Source: Abelmoschus esculentus
Taxonomy: Eukaryota > Streptophyta > Magnoliopsida > Malvales > Malvaceae
NCBI GenBank assembly: GCA_035048815.1
Contig: JAUCBN010000020.1
Location: forward strand, 7,501-71,500
Length of the DNA stretch: 64,000 nt
Direction: 5' to 3'
Position 1 is the stretch's first letter; every line of letters begins with the position of its first letter. This document shows, one piece after another, positions 33,848 through 45,042 of this stretch. Below the pieces are notes generated by a model. The model did no database searches. It was not told the origin of the DNA and saw nothing but the letters and a program-made list of their open reading frames with translations. The position numbers and the translations under genes were made by a program.

Positions 33848-35039
33848 TGTAAGGTTAGACTTTTGAACCAGCTAACCCGTACGGCCTTAGTTGATTCCTC
33901 AAGACAAACGACTAAATAAGCATGAAATCTCACACTAGAAGATCAAACGTCCAAGGCACATAAGAACGAAAGTTTGTTCTAAGCAAAAGTTAACTATGAG
34001 ATCAACTAAAAAAATCTAAAAGAATACGAAGAACAAAACAAGAACACTCAGAGAATTTAGAGTGAATGCTTTATATTACTTAAATAATAGAAATAAGAGG
34101 GATGATAGAAATGAGGTTGGGAGGCCTCAATTTATAGTTGAGTCCTCTTACATCCAACGATAACTATCAATTTACATCAACAACCTAGACACAACCTTAT
34201 ACTATTACAAAGCATAATTATAGAAATATTCTCGGCTAACTATGTCAAGAATCTCTTATTTTCATATGATATGTTCCTATAAGTTGGATGGATAAGTCTT
34301 CTAAAAATATTCTCATGGATCGGGTCGGTCTTGTGGTATTTATAGATCCAAAGCTCTTCTTTGAACCTCTTGTACAACTTGCTATGCTATTGACTCGGAC
34401 CTTAACTCACGGCTCGTGACATTCCCCCTTACCAAACTTGGTGACGCCCTCATCGCCACCTCGAAATGAAGTTGAAAATGATCTTGGGACCTCCTTGAAA
34501 CCTTATATTTCTCCCAACTTTAAATCGAGTTTGGTCGTCCTTTGTAAGGACAACTTTTCCTATAAAGATAACTTGACTCAGTTTGTGTCACCCAACCATA
34601 TAGACCACTCGCTTTGATTGTTGTCATCATGTAACATGTCCTATCAAACCGCCTCGTACATCTCACTTGAGGAATACCTTCTTACTAGTTTGTACTTGCC
34701 TCCGATTGGATTCAAATGATTATTGATCAAAGGTTTGGATATTGCCTTTGAAAACTCTCCATCTAATGGGTTAGGTTTTTCGCTCCCTACGCGAAACAAA
34801 CCAAGCAAATGAAGCTCTAAAATATAAGGATTATGTTCGAGATGTACCTCTTTTAGATAAACTCCTTGATAGTCACTCTAAAATGCATCAACCCATCTTT
34901 TGTGTTGTAATTCAATGCCCCATATTGCATTGTCACTTCTTTCTCTATGAAATTCAATGCACCTTTTACCTTGCCCAATGGTGGAACTTCACATACTGGA
35001 TCAAGCTTCAAAGCCTCACTCTCCTTGAGCTTGTCCTTT

Positions 35040-35645
35040 ATCTCAAACAACTTGACTCTATGTGGTCACTCAAACCATCTATGTGGTCCCTCACAATAAA
35101 AACACTTCTGTCACAATGTTTATACCTTGATGATAGGCTTTCTTCCACACTTGCATAACTTTGTAGCATGAATCCAAGCTTCAAGGCCTCATTACACTTA
35201 GGTTTTTCCTCCTTGGTGGACTGCATAACTATATAGCATTAATCTAAGCTCAGATCTATATGTCCTATTACTACAAAAGCAAACTAATTGATTTTCATAC
35301 CTTTTATCGCGGGCTTTTCTCGCACTTCCTCTCTCGGAAAAGTCAAAACTAGAGTGTTGACCATCACAAAAGAAACATTTCAATGGTCTTCTATTTAGCC
35401 TAGCTATATCGACCCCTTCCGGTGGCTTGTCAACACCATTCAAAGTCTCGTTCATCAATGTCAAAGCTTGCACCTTGGTTTTGACCGTATTACTCAGCTC
35501 ATTCACTTTTTTTTGTCGGCTTGGATATACCTTCTGCTCCCCATTCTTTTCCTTCACCTTGAAGCTCTTCTTGAAAATCACAAGGCTTTTCCTCTTGGTC
35601 TGGGTGGTTTTGAGCTTAGCCCATATTTTCTAACGCGATTGACGA
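35040..35645 (-). pseudogene. gag: gag fragment of element H
   Basis: Encodes FKKSFKVKEKNGEQKVYPSR, EGVDIARLNRRPLKCFFC and DGQHSSFDF: the linker and an incomplete zinc knuckle (CxxCxxxxH; the last Cys is replaced) of a plant gypsy gag. It continues upstream across insertion I: GLSSKPPRPRGKAL before 35640 joins EAFVNRVRKY at 36976-37000. There is a TGA near 35583. Confidence 0.75.
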
Positions 35646-36975
35646 GTGCCTAAAAGTCCTATTCTTTATACCAATTTCCCACTCGATTACTGCTAATAAA
35701 AGACAGATTTAATGGCAATATTGTATAATTTTGCTTATTTCCATATTTCAGCTTCCCAATACTCAATTCATGAATTTATCGATTATTTGACATAAAACAG
35801 GTGCGGTTAATGGTTTTTTCTCTTAGACAGGAAACTACCACACAGGTAATGCCAGATAACATGATGGATTCTGGAAACCAAAGCTGGAATGCAGATAAGC
35901 ACCCGCCACGGCAGCACCGGGAAAACAAATATTGATATGATAGGCGATTTGAATAGAAAAATAAGGTGGACGTTTTAAGAAAAGCGACATAGAAATCAGA
36001 GCTGGAAAACACACGAAAAGTCAAGGTCAAAGGCCACGTGGGAAAAGAATCCTTATAGGAATAAACTAGGAGACAAAATAAATATATTTTATTTATTTAC
36101 TTAACTTGTGTTTTACTCCAAGTTGAATTCATACTTTGTAAAGGTTTACCCTAGGTCAAGCCTATATAAACCATAGCCTATGTAGAGAGGAAGATATCTC
36201 GAAATCAAGTGTTCATAGAAAACCCTAAACTCCTCCATCGCCCCCTTGGGGTTTAGGTTAGTTTGTGGAGTAGTTGTGGGAGAAAGTTTGTAATTTGTTT
36301 AGTTCTTATTAATGCAATTTCAGAATTCATAGTTTATTCTCTCTTGGCATTCATTGTTCTTGCATTCAAGCTCGGGAGAGAAGTTTGTGAGAGATTTATT
36401 TGTCTAATATCGGGAGAGTTAGGCTCACGAAACGAGAGAATACGGTCTTTGCTCAAGGGCATTGACTAATCCGGTTGAGAGATCAACCGCCTAGGATTTC
36501 AGCGACTAACAAGACGCCTGTGTTTGGTTGTTGTTCACCCTTGATTCACGCCGGGAGGTATCATCAAGATGTGGGTTTCAACAGTTCTTTTCGCTTAGGA
36601 ATAAGGAAGAAGACATACAAGGATGCTTTGTCGAACTATGAGTTGTTGAATTGTCGACAAAGTATAACCCCGCCTAGACAGCTGCGGCAACCCTTGGTGC
36701 GACCCGCCGAGGCGGCAGTTCAACCCTATTGCATTATAAGAACGAGATAATTATATTCTGATTCCACACTACGAAGCACTATAACCTACCCCACTTTTCC
36801 ATCCTTGATTTCTTGATCATTTATCTTTATCACTTTAATTAGTTTTCTTAGTTATAATCCAACTCAATTATCTGTGTTTTTATTTTTCCATTGTGCAAGA
36901 ATAATAAATTACGTAAGTAAAGTCAATCCCTGTGGGTTCGACATCTTAAATACTAAAATCTGACAAAGGTGGAAG
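35646..36975 (+). mobile_element. 1.33-kb LTR-like repeat I, inserted in gag of H
   Basis: Flanked by the exact 5-bp direct repeat GACGA (35641-35645 and 36976-36980); removing I with one GACGA restores an open gag frame of H (EAFVNRVRKYGLSSKP). It has a TATA-like CCTATATAAACC at about 36163, and near its right end CCCTGTGGGTTCGACATC, a phrase common at LTR ends of Athila/Tat-type elements. No coding potential and no terminal repeats, so it is probably a solo LTR. However, its ends are GTGCC..GGAAG rather than TG..CA. A second copy, J, lies at 58198-59516. Confidence 0.72.
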
Positions 36976-37731
36976 GACGAATGCTTCATCATAAAAGCAG
37001 GACTTTCTAGCCTCCATTCATTGACAAATTGGGCATCATCACCCCTTTACGTTGTAGTGATTCCTTCTTTCTTGTATGTCATCTCCATCAATGCATTCCT
37101 TGAACACCTGGTTCACAAACTTGTTTTCATAAACTGTGCTTCATAAGCCTTGATCAAATACCACTTATAAAGGGGCTAGACTTTTGAACTAGCTAACTTG
37201 TATGACCTTAGTCGAGTCCATAACACAAACGACTAAGCTTGAAATCCCACTACATAAGATCAAACTTCGAAGGCACTTAAGAATGAAAAATCTTTCTAAG
37301 TGAAAGTTAACTATGAGATCAACTACGAAGAACGTTCAAAAAAACACAAAGAATAAAACAAGAACGCTCAAAGGATTTAGAGTGAATATTTTCTATTACT
37401 CATATAATAAAAATAAGATGGATGATATGAAAAGAGGTGGTGAGGTCTCTATTTATAGTTGAGTCCCTTTACAAACAACGATCATTGTTGATTTACATCA
37501 ACAACCTAGATTCAACTTTATCCTACTACAAAGCATAATTCCATGAATATTCCCAGCTAATAATAGCAATAATCTCCTATGTTCACATGATGTGTTCACA
37601 TAGGTTGGATGGATAAGTCTACACAAACATTCTCATAGACCGATTCAATTTGGTGGCCTTTTTAGGCTCAAAGCTTTTCTTTGAACTTCTTGTGCGTTAA
37701 TGAATCAAACCTTAACTCATGAACCATGACT

Positions 37732-39027
37732 TCTTATACTCTTGGGATTGAAGCTCGTATCAATAAAATATCAAGATCCTCAATCCATGCTTAAATATTA
37801 TGTCAAGCATCTTTGAATGAGTCTCGTGTCTATAAAGCATCGAGATCCTTAATCCATGCTTAAAATATCATGTTAAGCATCTTTGAATGAGGCTCGCATC
37901 CATAAAGCATCGAGATCCTCATCTTGAAAGTAATCAAGATATTGCAACACTTACCTTGGGTATTTGAATCCCAACAACAAGGGTGACTCAAACCTTTAGG
38001 CAATCCATCATCACACAACAAGGTCTATAGTTACCACACAACACTAATGATCCACCAAGGATCCCTATGGATTTCTATCTCATATAGCTCACCCAATATT
38101 TACAGAGTTATTAGTCATTTTTCTCATATGAGGTTTAAATCTTGGTCTCTCAGTTTTAATATTCATTTTATAATTTAAAAGACTCTTTGAATCCTTTGCA
38201 TTGAATTATAGAACCCTCAAATGTAAACTTAATTTTCTTAGATAGATTATCGATCGAGTACCAATAATCTTATATGGGCCTCGATACACCCCTATAGGTA
38301 CTGATAGTCTTCTCTGATTATAGATACATAATTTAAGTTTGAAAGAATTAAACCTTCTACTCATACTTATATGTTCACCAATGTATCGATACTCTATATT
38401 AGTGCGTGAACTACCTTGTACCGATCCTCATATGTATTAGTACTCTTACCTTGCGTATCAGTACATAAAAGCCTTACTCAAGCAATTTAAAAGTAGTATC
38501 GATACGCCTCAAGCATACAGATACGTTAAAATGTTACTAGAATTTCTATTACGCAAGGGGTACTAGTATGCGACCACAAGTACTAGTATACCTATTAAAA
38601 TTTGACGTCTTTTATTACACATGAATACTAATACGTCACAAGTTGTATCGATACACAAGCCAAAAATTATAAGTCTAGAATTGGATTCCACCATGAATAC
38701 TCACTTAACCTATATGGTTAAACCCAAATCTCTCATACAATTTACGGTGAATTATTAGGTGAGTTGCTACTGATTTTAAGCCTCTACGACACCAATTTTG
38801 TAAGTTATCATTAGAGATCAATTTCAGCTCATATAAAATATAAACATCAAAATCATGCTCCAAAATTTATTTTTATGAGTTTTAAGAATACATAATATTT
38901 AGTAGTATACTAACCTCGAGCTAACAAAGCCCAAAATTCTAAGACGAGCCTAATAAGATTTTTAAGACCATACGTCAAAGTCTAAATGCTTTAGGTTAAC
39001 CGATCTTCAGATTTCAAATTTTGAGTT
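37732..39027 (-). mobile_element. Right part of old gypsy LTR L
   Basis: Minus-strand LTR start (TATAACAACTC, decayed from TGTAACA) at about 39027, directly after a pol tail and purine-rich stretch. It contains the 69-bp tandem repeats at 37752-37924 and a cluster of TATCGATAC and ACTAGTA palindromic motifs at 38220-38660. Confidence 0.65.
37752..37924. repeat. 69-70 bp tandem repeat (2.5 units) in LTR L
   Basis: Units 37752-37820, 37821-37890 and partial 37891-37924, each with CATAAAGCATCGAGATCC-like and CATGCTTAAATAT-like segments. Further degraded units lie at 33776-33845, so H inserted into this array. Confidence 0.82.
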
Positions 39028-39049
39028 GTTATAACTTTACCATCTTTAA

Positions 39050-39310
39050 AGAAAATTTCATCCTCAAAATTTACTTGATAGAAATAGATACAAATAAAAG
39101 GTGTTTATATCAACCACAACCTGTCACTCTGCCTTTCTTGAATTTGTGGTTTCATCATAATATTTTTACTAAGATTATGCATTTTTTGTGATGCTCTTTG
39201 ACCCCTTTATCAAGTATTCTAACCGGCTTTTTCTCATATGTCAAATTTATATTGATCTTGATCTTTTCAAGTAAAAGGATGTACGAAGGATCGGAACAAT
39301 AACATCTCAA
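39050..39310 (-). pseudogene. pol: Chromodomain tail of a Tekay-type pol (owner of LTR L)
   Basis: Minus-strand frames give RILDKGVKEHHKK, VKILW-NHKF and then the LFP-like tail before the LTR start, matching ILDREDKRL..VKVLWRNHK of elements A and B. Broken by several stops. Confidence 0.65.
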
Positions 39311-39890
39311 TATTTTCAAATATATTTTTATTAACTTTTTAATACCAAAAGAAAAATAAACAATATTAATATTTTTAATTTCTTTTTTTGATAAACTTTA
39401 ATATATATATATATATATATTCTAAAACTAACTTTAAATCAGTAATTTTTTATGTTTGGTTATGAATTATAAAATTTTAAATTTTATACGTTTAATATAT
39501 GATTTTTTAATTTAAAAAAATAAATTGGGTATCCGTTATCTGATTTAAATGGATCGAGACACAATTCTTCAAGTAGGTACCCGAAAGAATTAGGTATATG
39601 ATTTTTGGGATAACCAAAAACTAGGTACCCGGTAATGAATACCTCTAACCTACGAGGTTACTTCTTTCTAGGTATGGTCATGGCTTTTTCGTGAGGTGAT
39701 GCTAGGGCATTATTGAGGTATCGAAGTGGTAGTCATGTGAGATCAATCGTTATAGTCATCACACGAGCCTTGCTAGACATCTTGTGTTTCAGGTCATAAT
39801 CGATAATCTTGCTATCGAAGAATAGTCTAATCAAATTAGCTAATGCAATATAACTATCATCTAATGAAATCTACTATTAATAATCTATTA
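39311..39890. other. AT-rich spacer with a possible MITE
   Basis: 39480-39653 has GGTACCCG and GGGTATCCG motifs and ends (reverse complement) TTAGAGGTATTCATTACC, the same style of terminus as the MITEs at 48587 and 61616; the second end was not found. A short (AT)n run lies at about 39404-39420. No genes. Confidence 0.4.
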
Positions 39891-40470
39891 ATTATCAAAC
39901 AAGACCTTTTAATTTACCGAATTCAATTTTTTAAGTTGAATTTTTTGGTTCAATTCTTTGTTAATATTATATCCATTTACCAATATTGTTTTTATGACTT
40001 CAAAAAAAATCACCCACAAATATAAATTCATAATTATACATAAGTTTCGTTGCTTACTTTTCAAATAAAATTATCAAACAAGACCTTTTAATTTATCGAA
40101 TTCAATTTTTTAAGTTGAATTTTTTGGTTCAATTCTTTGTTAATATTATATCCATTTACAAATATTGCTTTTATGACTTCAAAAAAAATCATCTACAAAT
40201 ATAAATTTATAATTATACGTAAGTTTTGTTGTTTACTATTCAAATAAAATTATCAAACAAAACCTTTTAATTTACCGAATTCAATGTTTTAAGTTGAATT
40301 ATTTGGTTCAATTCTTTGTTAATATTATATCCTTTTACAAATATTGCTTTTATGACTTAAAAAATCATCTACAAATATAAGTTCATAATTATGCGTAAGT
40401 TTTGTTGTTTACTTTTTAAATATAAATTCGTAATTATACGTAAGTTTCGTTGTTTATTTTTCAATTTGAA
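39891..40470. repeat. 179-bp tandem repeat, 3.3 units
   Basis: Units start at 39891, 40070 and 40249 (ATTATCAAACAAGACC), each 179 bp for the first two and slightly shorter for the third, then a partial unit at 40423-40470. Identity between units is high by eye. Each unit contains GAATTCAA..TTGAATT..GGTTCAATTC, an imperfect inverted repeat. Confidence 0.9.
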
Positions 40471-40932
40471 ATATTGTTTTGTTATTTACAAGGATGATAA
40501 TTATACGTAAGGATGATAAAAATTTTCTTTCAAAAAATAGTAAATGTTAAAAAGTAACAATTTAAGTGTGACGGAAAAATAGTAGTCAGCGATGGATTTT
40601 TGTAGGTAAGTTTATCATAATTTGAAATTAGGCATAAATATTATCTTAAATTAGAATAAAATAAAATAAAATATTAATCATTTCTCATATAATTAAACTT
40701 AAAATGTGTTCTTTTGTAACCATAATTTCATTGAAACGGTTAGGAGGTTACCCGCATTTTAAAGGTAATCTGTTCTTAATGCTAAAGTTTTTGTTTCAAT
40801 GGACAATCTCAATTTCTTGATATAGTGTTATCTTAAATTTCCCAACTTTGTCTCCCTCTCTTAATCTTAGAGGGAAAACAAAACCAAAGAAAAAAAAACT
40901 TTGATCAACACATACATCAATAAGAAAAAGAC

Positions 40933-41181
40933 ATGGATGATGCAGAGAAAACCGATCTAGAACGCATTTTCAAGCACTTTGATACCAATGGGGATGGCAA
41001 GATCTCGTCGGTGGAGCTCGGGGAAGCTTTAACGACACTCGGATCGGTCACGTCGGACGAAATTTCAAGGATGATGACCGAACTCGATACGGATGGCGAT
41101 GGCTTTATCTCTTACGAGGAGTACCTTGCTTTTGTAGATGAAAATCGTGACCTAATGAAAGATGTTGTCAAAATATTTTAA
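40933..41181 (+). CDS. Polcalcin-like two-EF-hand calcium-binding protein
   Basis: A complete single-exon frame of 82 residues, the usual polcalcin size. Two canonical EF-hands: loop 1 D17-x-N19-x-D21-x-K23-x-S25-x-x-E28, and loop 2 D52-x-D54-x-D56-x-F58-x-S60-x-x-E63; all liganding positions are present. The body (DxNGDGKISSxELGEALTTLGSVT, ending VKIF) is characteristic of polcalcins, small cytosolic calcium sensors expressed mainly in pollen and known as cross-reactive pollen allergens. The N-terminus lacks the short ADDHP-type extension of some relatives. The ATG follows an A-rich leader. Pollen expression is expected from the family and is not shown here. It could also be named as a calmodulin-like protein. 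Confidence 0.93.
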   Translation: MDDAEKTDLERIFKHFDTNGDGKISSVELGEALTTLGSVTSDEISRMMTELDTDGDGFISYEEYLAFVDENRDLMKDVVKIF

Positions 41182-41540
41182 TTTAACGTGTTTTATTTTA
41201 TGTCTTTGTAAAAATGATTCAGTAATTTATGAAACATGAATTCTTTTTACTTGTCATGAAGAGAAAAGTTGCTTGTAGTTAAACAGGGTAACCTCATGTA
41301 TTTTATTGCTTTCACTTTCTAGTTCCTAGCTTATTAACTATGAGATGAAAAAGGTCCATTTATAGGCCATAATATTTTTTATGTATATATTTTGTGTGAT
41401 TATTTGACTAGTTTATGTATGAATTATCATTTAAAAAATAAAATAAAGAGGTAATTTTAGTCGTCTATTTCTTTTATTCAATGATTTAAAAAATATAAAA
41501 TTATGAGTTTTACATTCTATATAAGTGGATTCATATGTTT
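41182..41540. other. 3' flank of the polcalcin gene
   Basis: 3' UTR with several possible AT-rich polyadenylation signals; no other feature seen. Confidence 0.4.
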
Positions 41541-41542
41541 TA

Positions 41543-41834
41543 GATTGTTGAGTGGGTAAAATGAATGGTTATTAACAATAATTATCTAAAGATTATTACA
41601 TGAAAAAAAAGTAAATAATTAATCTCAGTTATTTATCTCACTTGTCTAATAATTAATCTCAATTATTCATTATCATTGGATGGGCAAAATGGATGAGTAT
41701 TAACAATAAAAAAATATGAAAATTATCATTTAAAAGAAAATAAAAAAATAATCTTAACCATTTGTTATCATCATCCAACGGTCTAAAATTAGTGTAAAAC
41801 TCTTTAAGTTTTACATGGTGTAAGTCGATCCTAA

Positions 41835-41928
<94 letters not shown>

Positions 41929-42080
41929 GATAAAGTTACACAACGTAAAACTTAAAGAGTTTTACACTAATTCTTAGCTATTAAATGAGTGAAATGGATG
42001 TATGAGATTAACAATAGAAAATGTAAAGATTATCACTTGGGAAAAAATAAAAAAATAATCTTAATCATTTATTAGAAAAA
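41543..42080. repeat. MITE-like cluster: inverted arms around (AT)45 with three related flanks
   Basis: Arms 41787-41822 and 41936-41972 are about 36-bp inverted repeats (AATTAGTGTAAAACTC..TTTAAGTTTTAC), flanking an (AT)n tract at 41837-41926. Flanking blocks at 41543-41650, 41676-41786 and 41975-42080 are related to one another in direct orientation (AAATGGATG..ATTAACAATA..AATAATCTTAA). Probably overlapping or nested copies of a MITE. Confidence 0.72.
41837..41926. repeat. (AT)45 microsatellite
   Basis: Uninterrupted AT units in the loop of the inverted repeat 41787-41972. Confidence 0.95.
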
Positions 42081-42545
42081 TAATAAAATTTTAAAAAATA
42101 GTGTCTCTCGATTTTCAATTAATAAGATAAAAATTACAGATCAGGTTAAAATAAGATCAGAATTTTAATTTGAATTCTATTATTTTGAGCCGATTTTAAA
42201 GAGAATCAAACCGATTAAATAAGAAGTGAGTAAATAAAACATTTTGACGTTAATTGTGTTTAAAAAATGATGACCGGTGCCAAAGAAGAATGACGACTAA
42301 ATGGATATAAAGACTAAAATATTAAATTAATTTTAGAAATAAAAAGTTTCAAAACTAAGAGAACTAAAAAAGTTGATTGTTTTGAAGTATATATATAGTA
42401 CATACAAGTCAAGAAATAATATATGAAATATTAAAAATTTACTAAACAAATGAAGGGAAAAAAAAAAGTGAAGTAACATCACATGATAAGGGCAAATTTA
42501 GGAGAAAAGTGTAAATAAAAATTTAATATTTAAAATATATAGATT
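42081..42545. other. AT-rich spacer before copia element D
   Basis: No coding potential or repeat recognised. Confidence 0.4.
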
Positions 42546-42550
42546 ATTTA

Positions 42551-42788
42551 TGTTATGAATATTTATTTGTGTGGATATCTATTAAACTTTAATTAAAAGA
42601 TTTGATATGTTTTATCATTAGTAATATTATCTTCATTAATTAGACTTCAATGTATTATGTACTTATTATATCTATAAATAGATGACTTGATTGAAACATT
42701 GTATACAAATCTATATTCAGAGAATAATATAAATTTCTCTCTCTTTATTCTTTATTCTTATTAGTTGTTTGTTAATTTATTCACAACA
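42551..42788 (+). repeat. 5' LTR of copia element D
   Basis: 238 bp, includes ATAAATAGATGACTTGAT (TATA-like ATAAATAG). Noticeably diverged from the 255-bp 3' LTR, so older than element A. Confidence 0.88.
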
Positions 42789-43106
42789 TGTTATGAGCAC
42801 GAGATTCTAAATAATTGAGCTCTTCATCATTCGAATTCAAATGAAGTTATTGAAAATAATTCAACTATAGGATCAACCGAAGAGAAGTTCCCCTTATTTT
42901 TAGTCATTGATTACCTCTTTCTTTATATTTTTACTTAATTTTTAATCTTCGAAAGACATGAAAGCATATTTTATTGTACTTGAATTTTGAACATTGGATT
43001 GAGATAGTTTTGACTCCTCACATATCAAAAGACTATTTAATATAGATGATTCAATCATATTTGGTTTTTATTTAATTGATATTATGATAAAAAATTTAAA
43101 ATATCA

Positions 43107-43190
43107 GTTATTATTATTATTATTATTGTTATTATTATTATCATCATCATCATCATCATTATCATCATCATAATTCATTAATAATACATA
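43107..43190. repeat. Compound trinucleotide microsatellite (TTA/TCA)
   Basis: A run of TTA units followed by a run of TCA units, inside copia D. Confidence 0.93.
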
Positions 43191-43499
43191 CAAAATTATT
43201 CTACCATATATTCACGATCTTCTAATATAATTTTAATTAAATATTGATGATTACATTTATCATATATTTTAATATAACAATTGATTAATTATTTTTATAT
43301 TAAAGTTAGTACATTCTAATATCATTAAACTATGATTTTATTCGTTATGACTTGATTTCTCTCATTAATAATAGGAAACTATTAGTAGTAGTAGTAAGAA
43401 AGCATTGGTTATACGTGGGAGGGAAGAAGTTGCTTATACCATAAGAAACATAAAATTATTATAAGTATTATATTTATTTGCATGAATAAAGGATAGTAA

Positions 43500-43645
43500 T
43501 TGCAATAATTAATCATTCTTATTTATATATCCTTATAATGCTTGATCACAGATTGATTATTTATTTATATACGGTGGTATAATAATTTTTGAACGCTCTA
43601 TGAAACAAACATTTTTAACTTTCTTCTAATCATGCTGAGATTTTG
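43500..43645 (+). pseudogene. pol: RNase H of copia D, left part
   Basis: Traces of LDHRLIIYLYTVV (usually H-ARSQTGY-FTYGGT), then MKQT and SSNHAEI, a standard copia RNase H stretch. It ends at the insertion of E; the frame continues at 48255 with LAIHKASRECVWL. Frameshifted. Confidence 0.8.
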
Positions 43646-43989
43646 TGTAGCACCCATAACCCGGTTAAGAGCCAGGAGTGTTACCGAAAACACATGACAA
43701 GCAAGAAAAGCATAAATGGTCATTACTATATTGGTTAATTCGATTTTAGGACCCATTTAAAACCTTTTAACCAAACCGGTTTGCATATAAGTTTCCTTTA
43801 TCCTAACATTCAATTTGCAATAATCCATTTAAAATTTCAACTTGATCTACCCATTTTGTTCTGAACCAAAATATGCATATGAATATATTTTAACTGTCTT
43901 AACCTGTAATAATTTACTAATATATAATCTACCACTTATCCATGTCATTCCAATATATCTATCAATCAATTATTCAAACTATACAAGTT

Positions 43990-44898
43990 TTTACTTTTTC
44001 TTTTTTTCGTTGCTTTCTTTGAATGTCACTGAGATCTATCATCTCTTTTCTGTTTTTTTATCACCCTAGTTTCTACTTTTTCTTTTCTCTGTTGCTTTTT
44101 GTCTAGCTTCCATTGCAATAGCCTGATTTACCAAATGTTAGAAGTCTTTAATATCGAGAGCTGTAAACATTGAGCCTAGCTCGTCATTAAGGCCCTTAGT
44201 AAACTTTCTGTATTTCTGCTCCTCGGTCTTTATATATTCTGAGCCGTATTTAAAGTTTTTGCAGAATTCTGCTACATATTGTTCAATCGGCTTGTTACCT
44301 TGCTTCAAATACAAAAAGCAATTTTTACATTCAGCCAAGTATTGCTCACTGATGTATTTCTTTTTGAAATTTACAACAAAAAACTGTCAAGTAACAGATT
44401 CAGAAGGAACAGTCAGAGTGGTTGTTTCCCACCAGCTTAGAGTTTCATCAGCAAGCAGAGATATAACACACTCTAACTTGTGCTCATCTAAGCATTGTAG
44501 TTGTCTGATCAGAACTTGAGTAGTGCGCTCAAGCCATTTTTCTGCCTCCTCTGGAGTTTCTTCAATATCTCCATCGAACGTATACGCTCTGAACCGAGCA
44601 AGCTTGTCTATAGGTGCTCTGCTAGATGCAGCAGGCACATTTGGAAAATCTCGTTTCAAGCTAGAATTCAACTGATCGAACATCTCCTTCATGCTGAGAA
44701 GACATTCCGTCTGCATAGCAAGAATAGCAGGATTTTCTTGTTGAGGAGCATCCTGAACATGAGCCTTTACTGGAAGTTGTTCCAATTCTTCTTCTTGTTT
44801 TTGTTGTGGAGGAAGATTTATTTCCTTCCCCACACTACCCCAAAATTAGAAGAACCCTCAGGACCTTCTTCTTCTAAGGCTAATCTCGTGTCAGTCAT
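43990..44898 (-). pseudogene. gag: gag of element E (frameshifted)
   Basis: Starts MTDTRLALEEEGPEGSSN at 44898, like element A. Then in shifted frames: LLSMKEMFDQL, SRAPIDKLARFRAYTFDGD, EKWLERTTQVLIRQLQC, LLADETLSWWE, KKYISEQYLAE, GNKPIEQYVAEFCK, FTALDIKDF. At least two frameshifts and a stop. It ends in the basic region before the zinc knuckle, where the deletion junction to the 3' LTR remnant lies. Confidence 0.87.
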
Positions 44899-45030
44899 TC
44901 TACATTTGTTAAACAATTCAAAAGTTAGATCAGCAAAACACAAGCACATTTGGTATATAACTCCTACGTGGCATAGTTCAGACCTACAAAATGCACGAAC
45001 ATTCCAAAAATCCTAGAACCGTATGCCTAG

Positions 45031-45042
45031 GCTCTGATACCA
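45031..45042 (-). promoter_or_regulatory. tRNA primer binding site of element E
   Basis: Minus strand TGGTATCAGAGC, five bases from the LTR end at 45048. Confidence 0.92.

Larger units (their letters stand above)
33848..37731 (-). mobile_element. Internally deleted gypsy element H (minus) with two 570-bp LTRs
   Basis: LTRs at about 33848-34421 and 37165-37731 align over their whole length with moderate divergence. On the minus strand the primer-site-like TGGTATTTGATCAAGGC lies next to the 37165 LTR, and a polypurine tract (TAAGGGGGAA, 34422-34431) next to the other. Between them are gag (zinc knuckle part at about 35340-35420, KCFFCDGQH) and a short 3' pol tail; most of pol is missing. The internal region carries insertion I. 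Confidence 0.78.

Noticed and set aside
35427..35653. Plus-strand open frames over element H
   Set aside because: Antisense to the gag of H, which has recognisable motifs.
37752..37924. CRISPR-like repeat array
   Set aside because: A eukaryotic tandem repeat with directly abutting units and no spacers.
41659..41943. Minus-strand frame with a Tyr-Ile run
   Set aside because: Translation of (AT)45 and its flanks; no gene.
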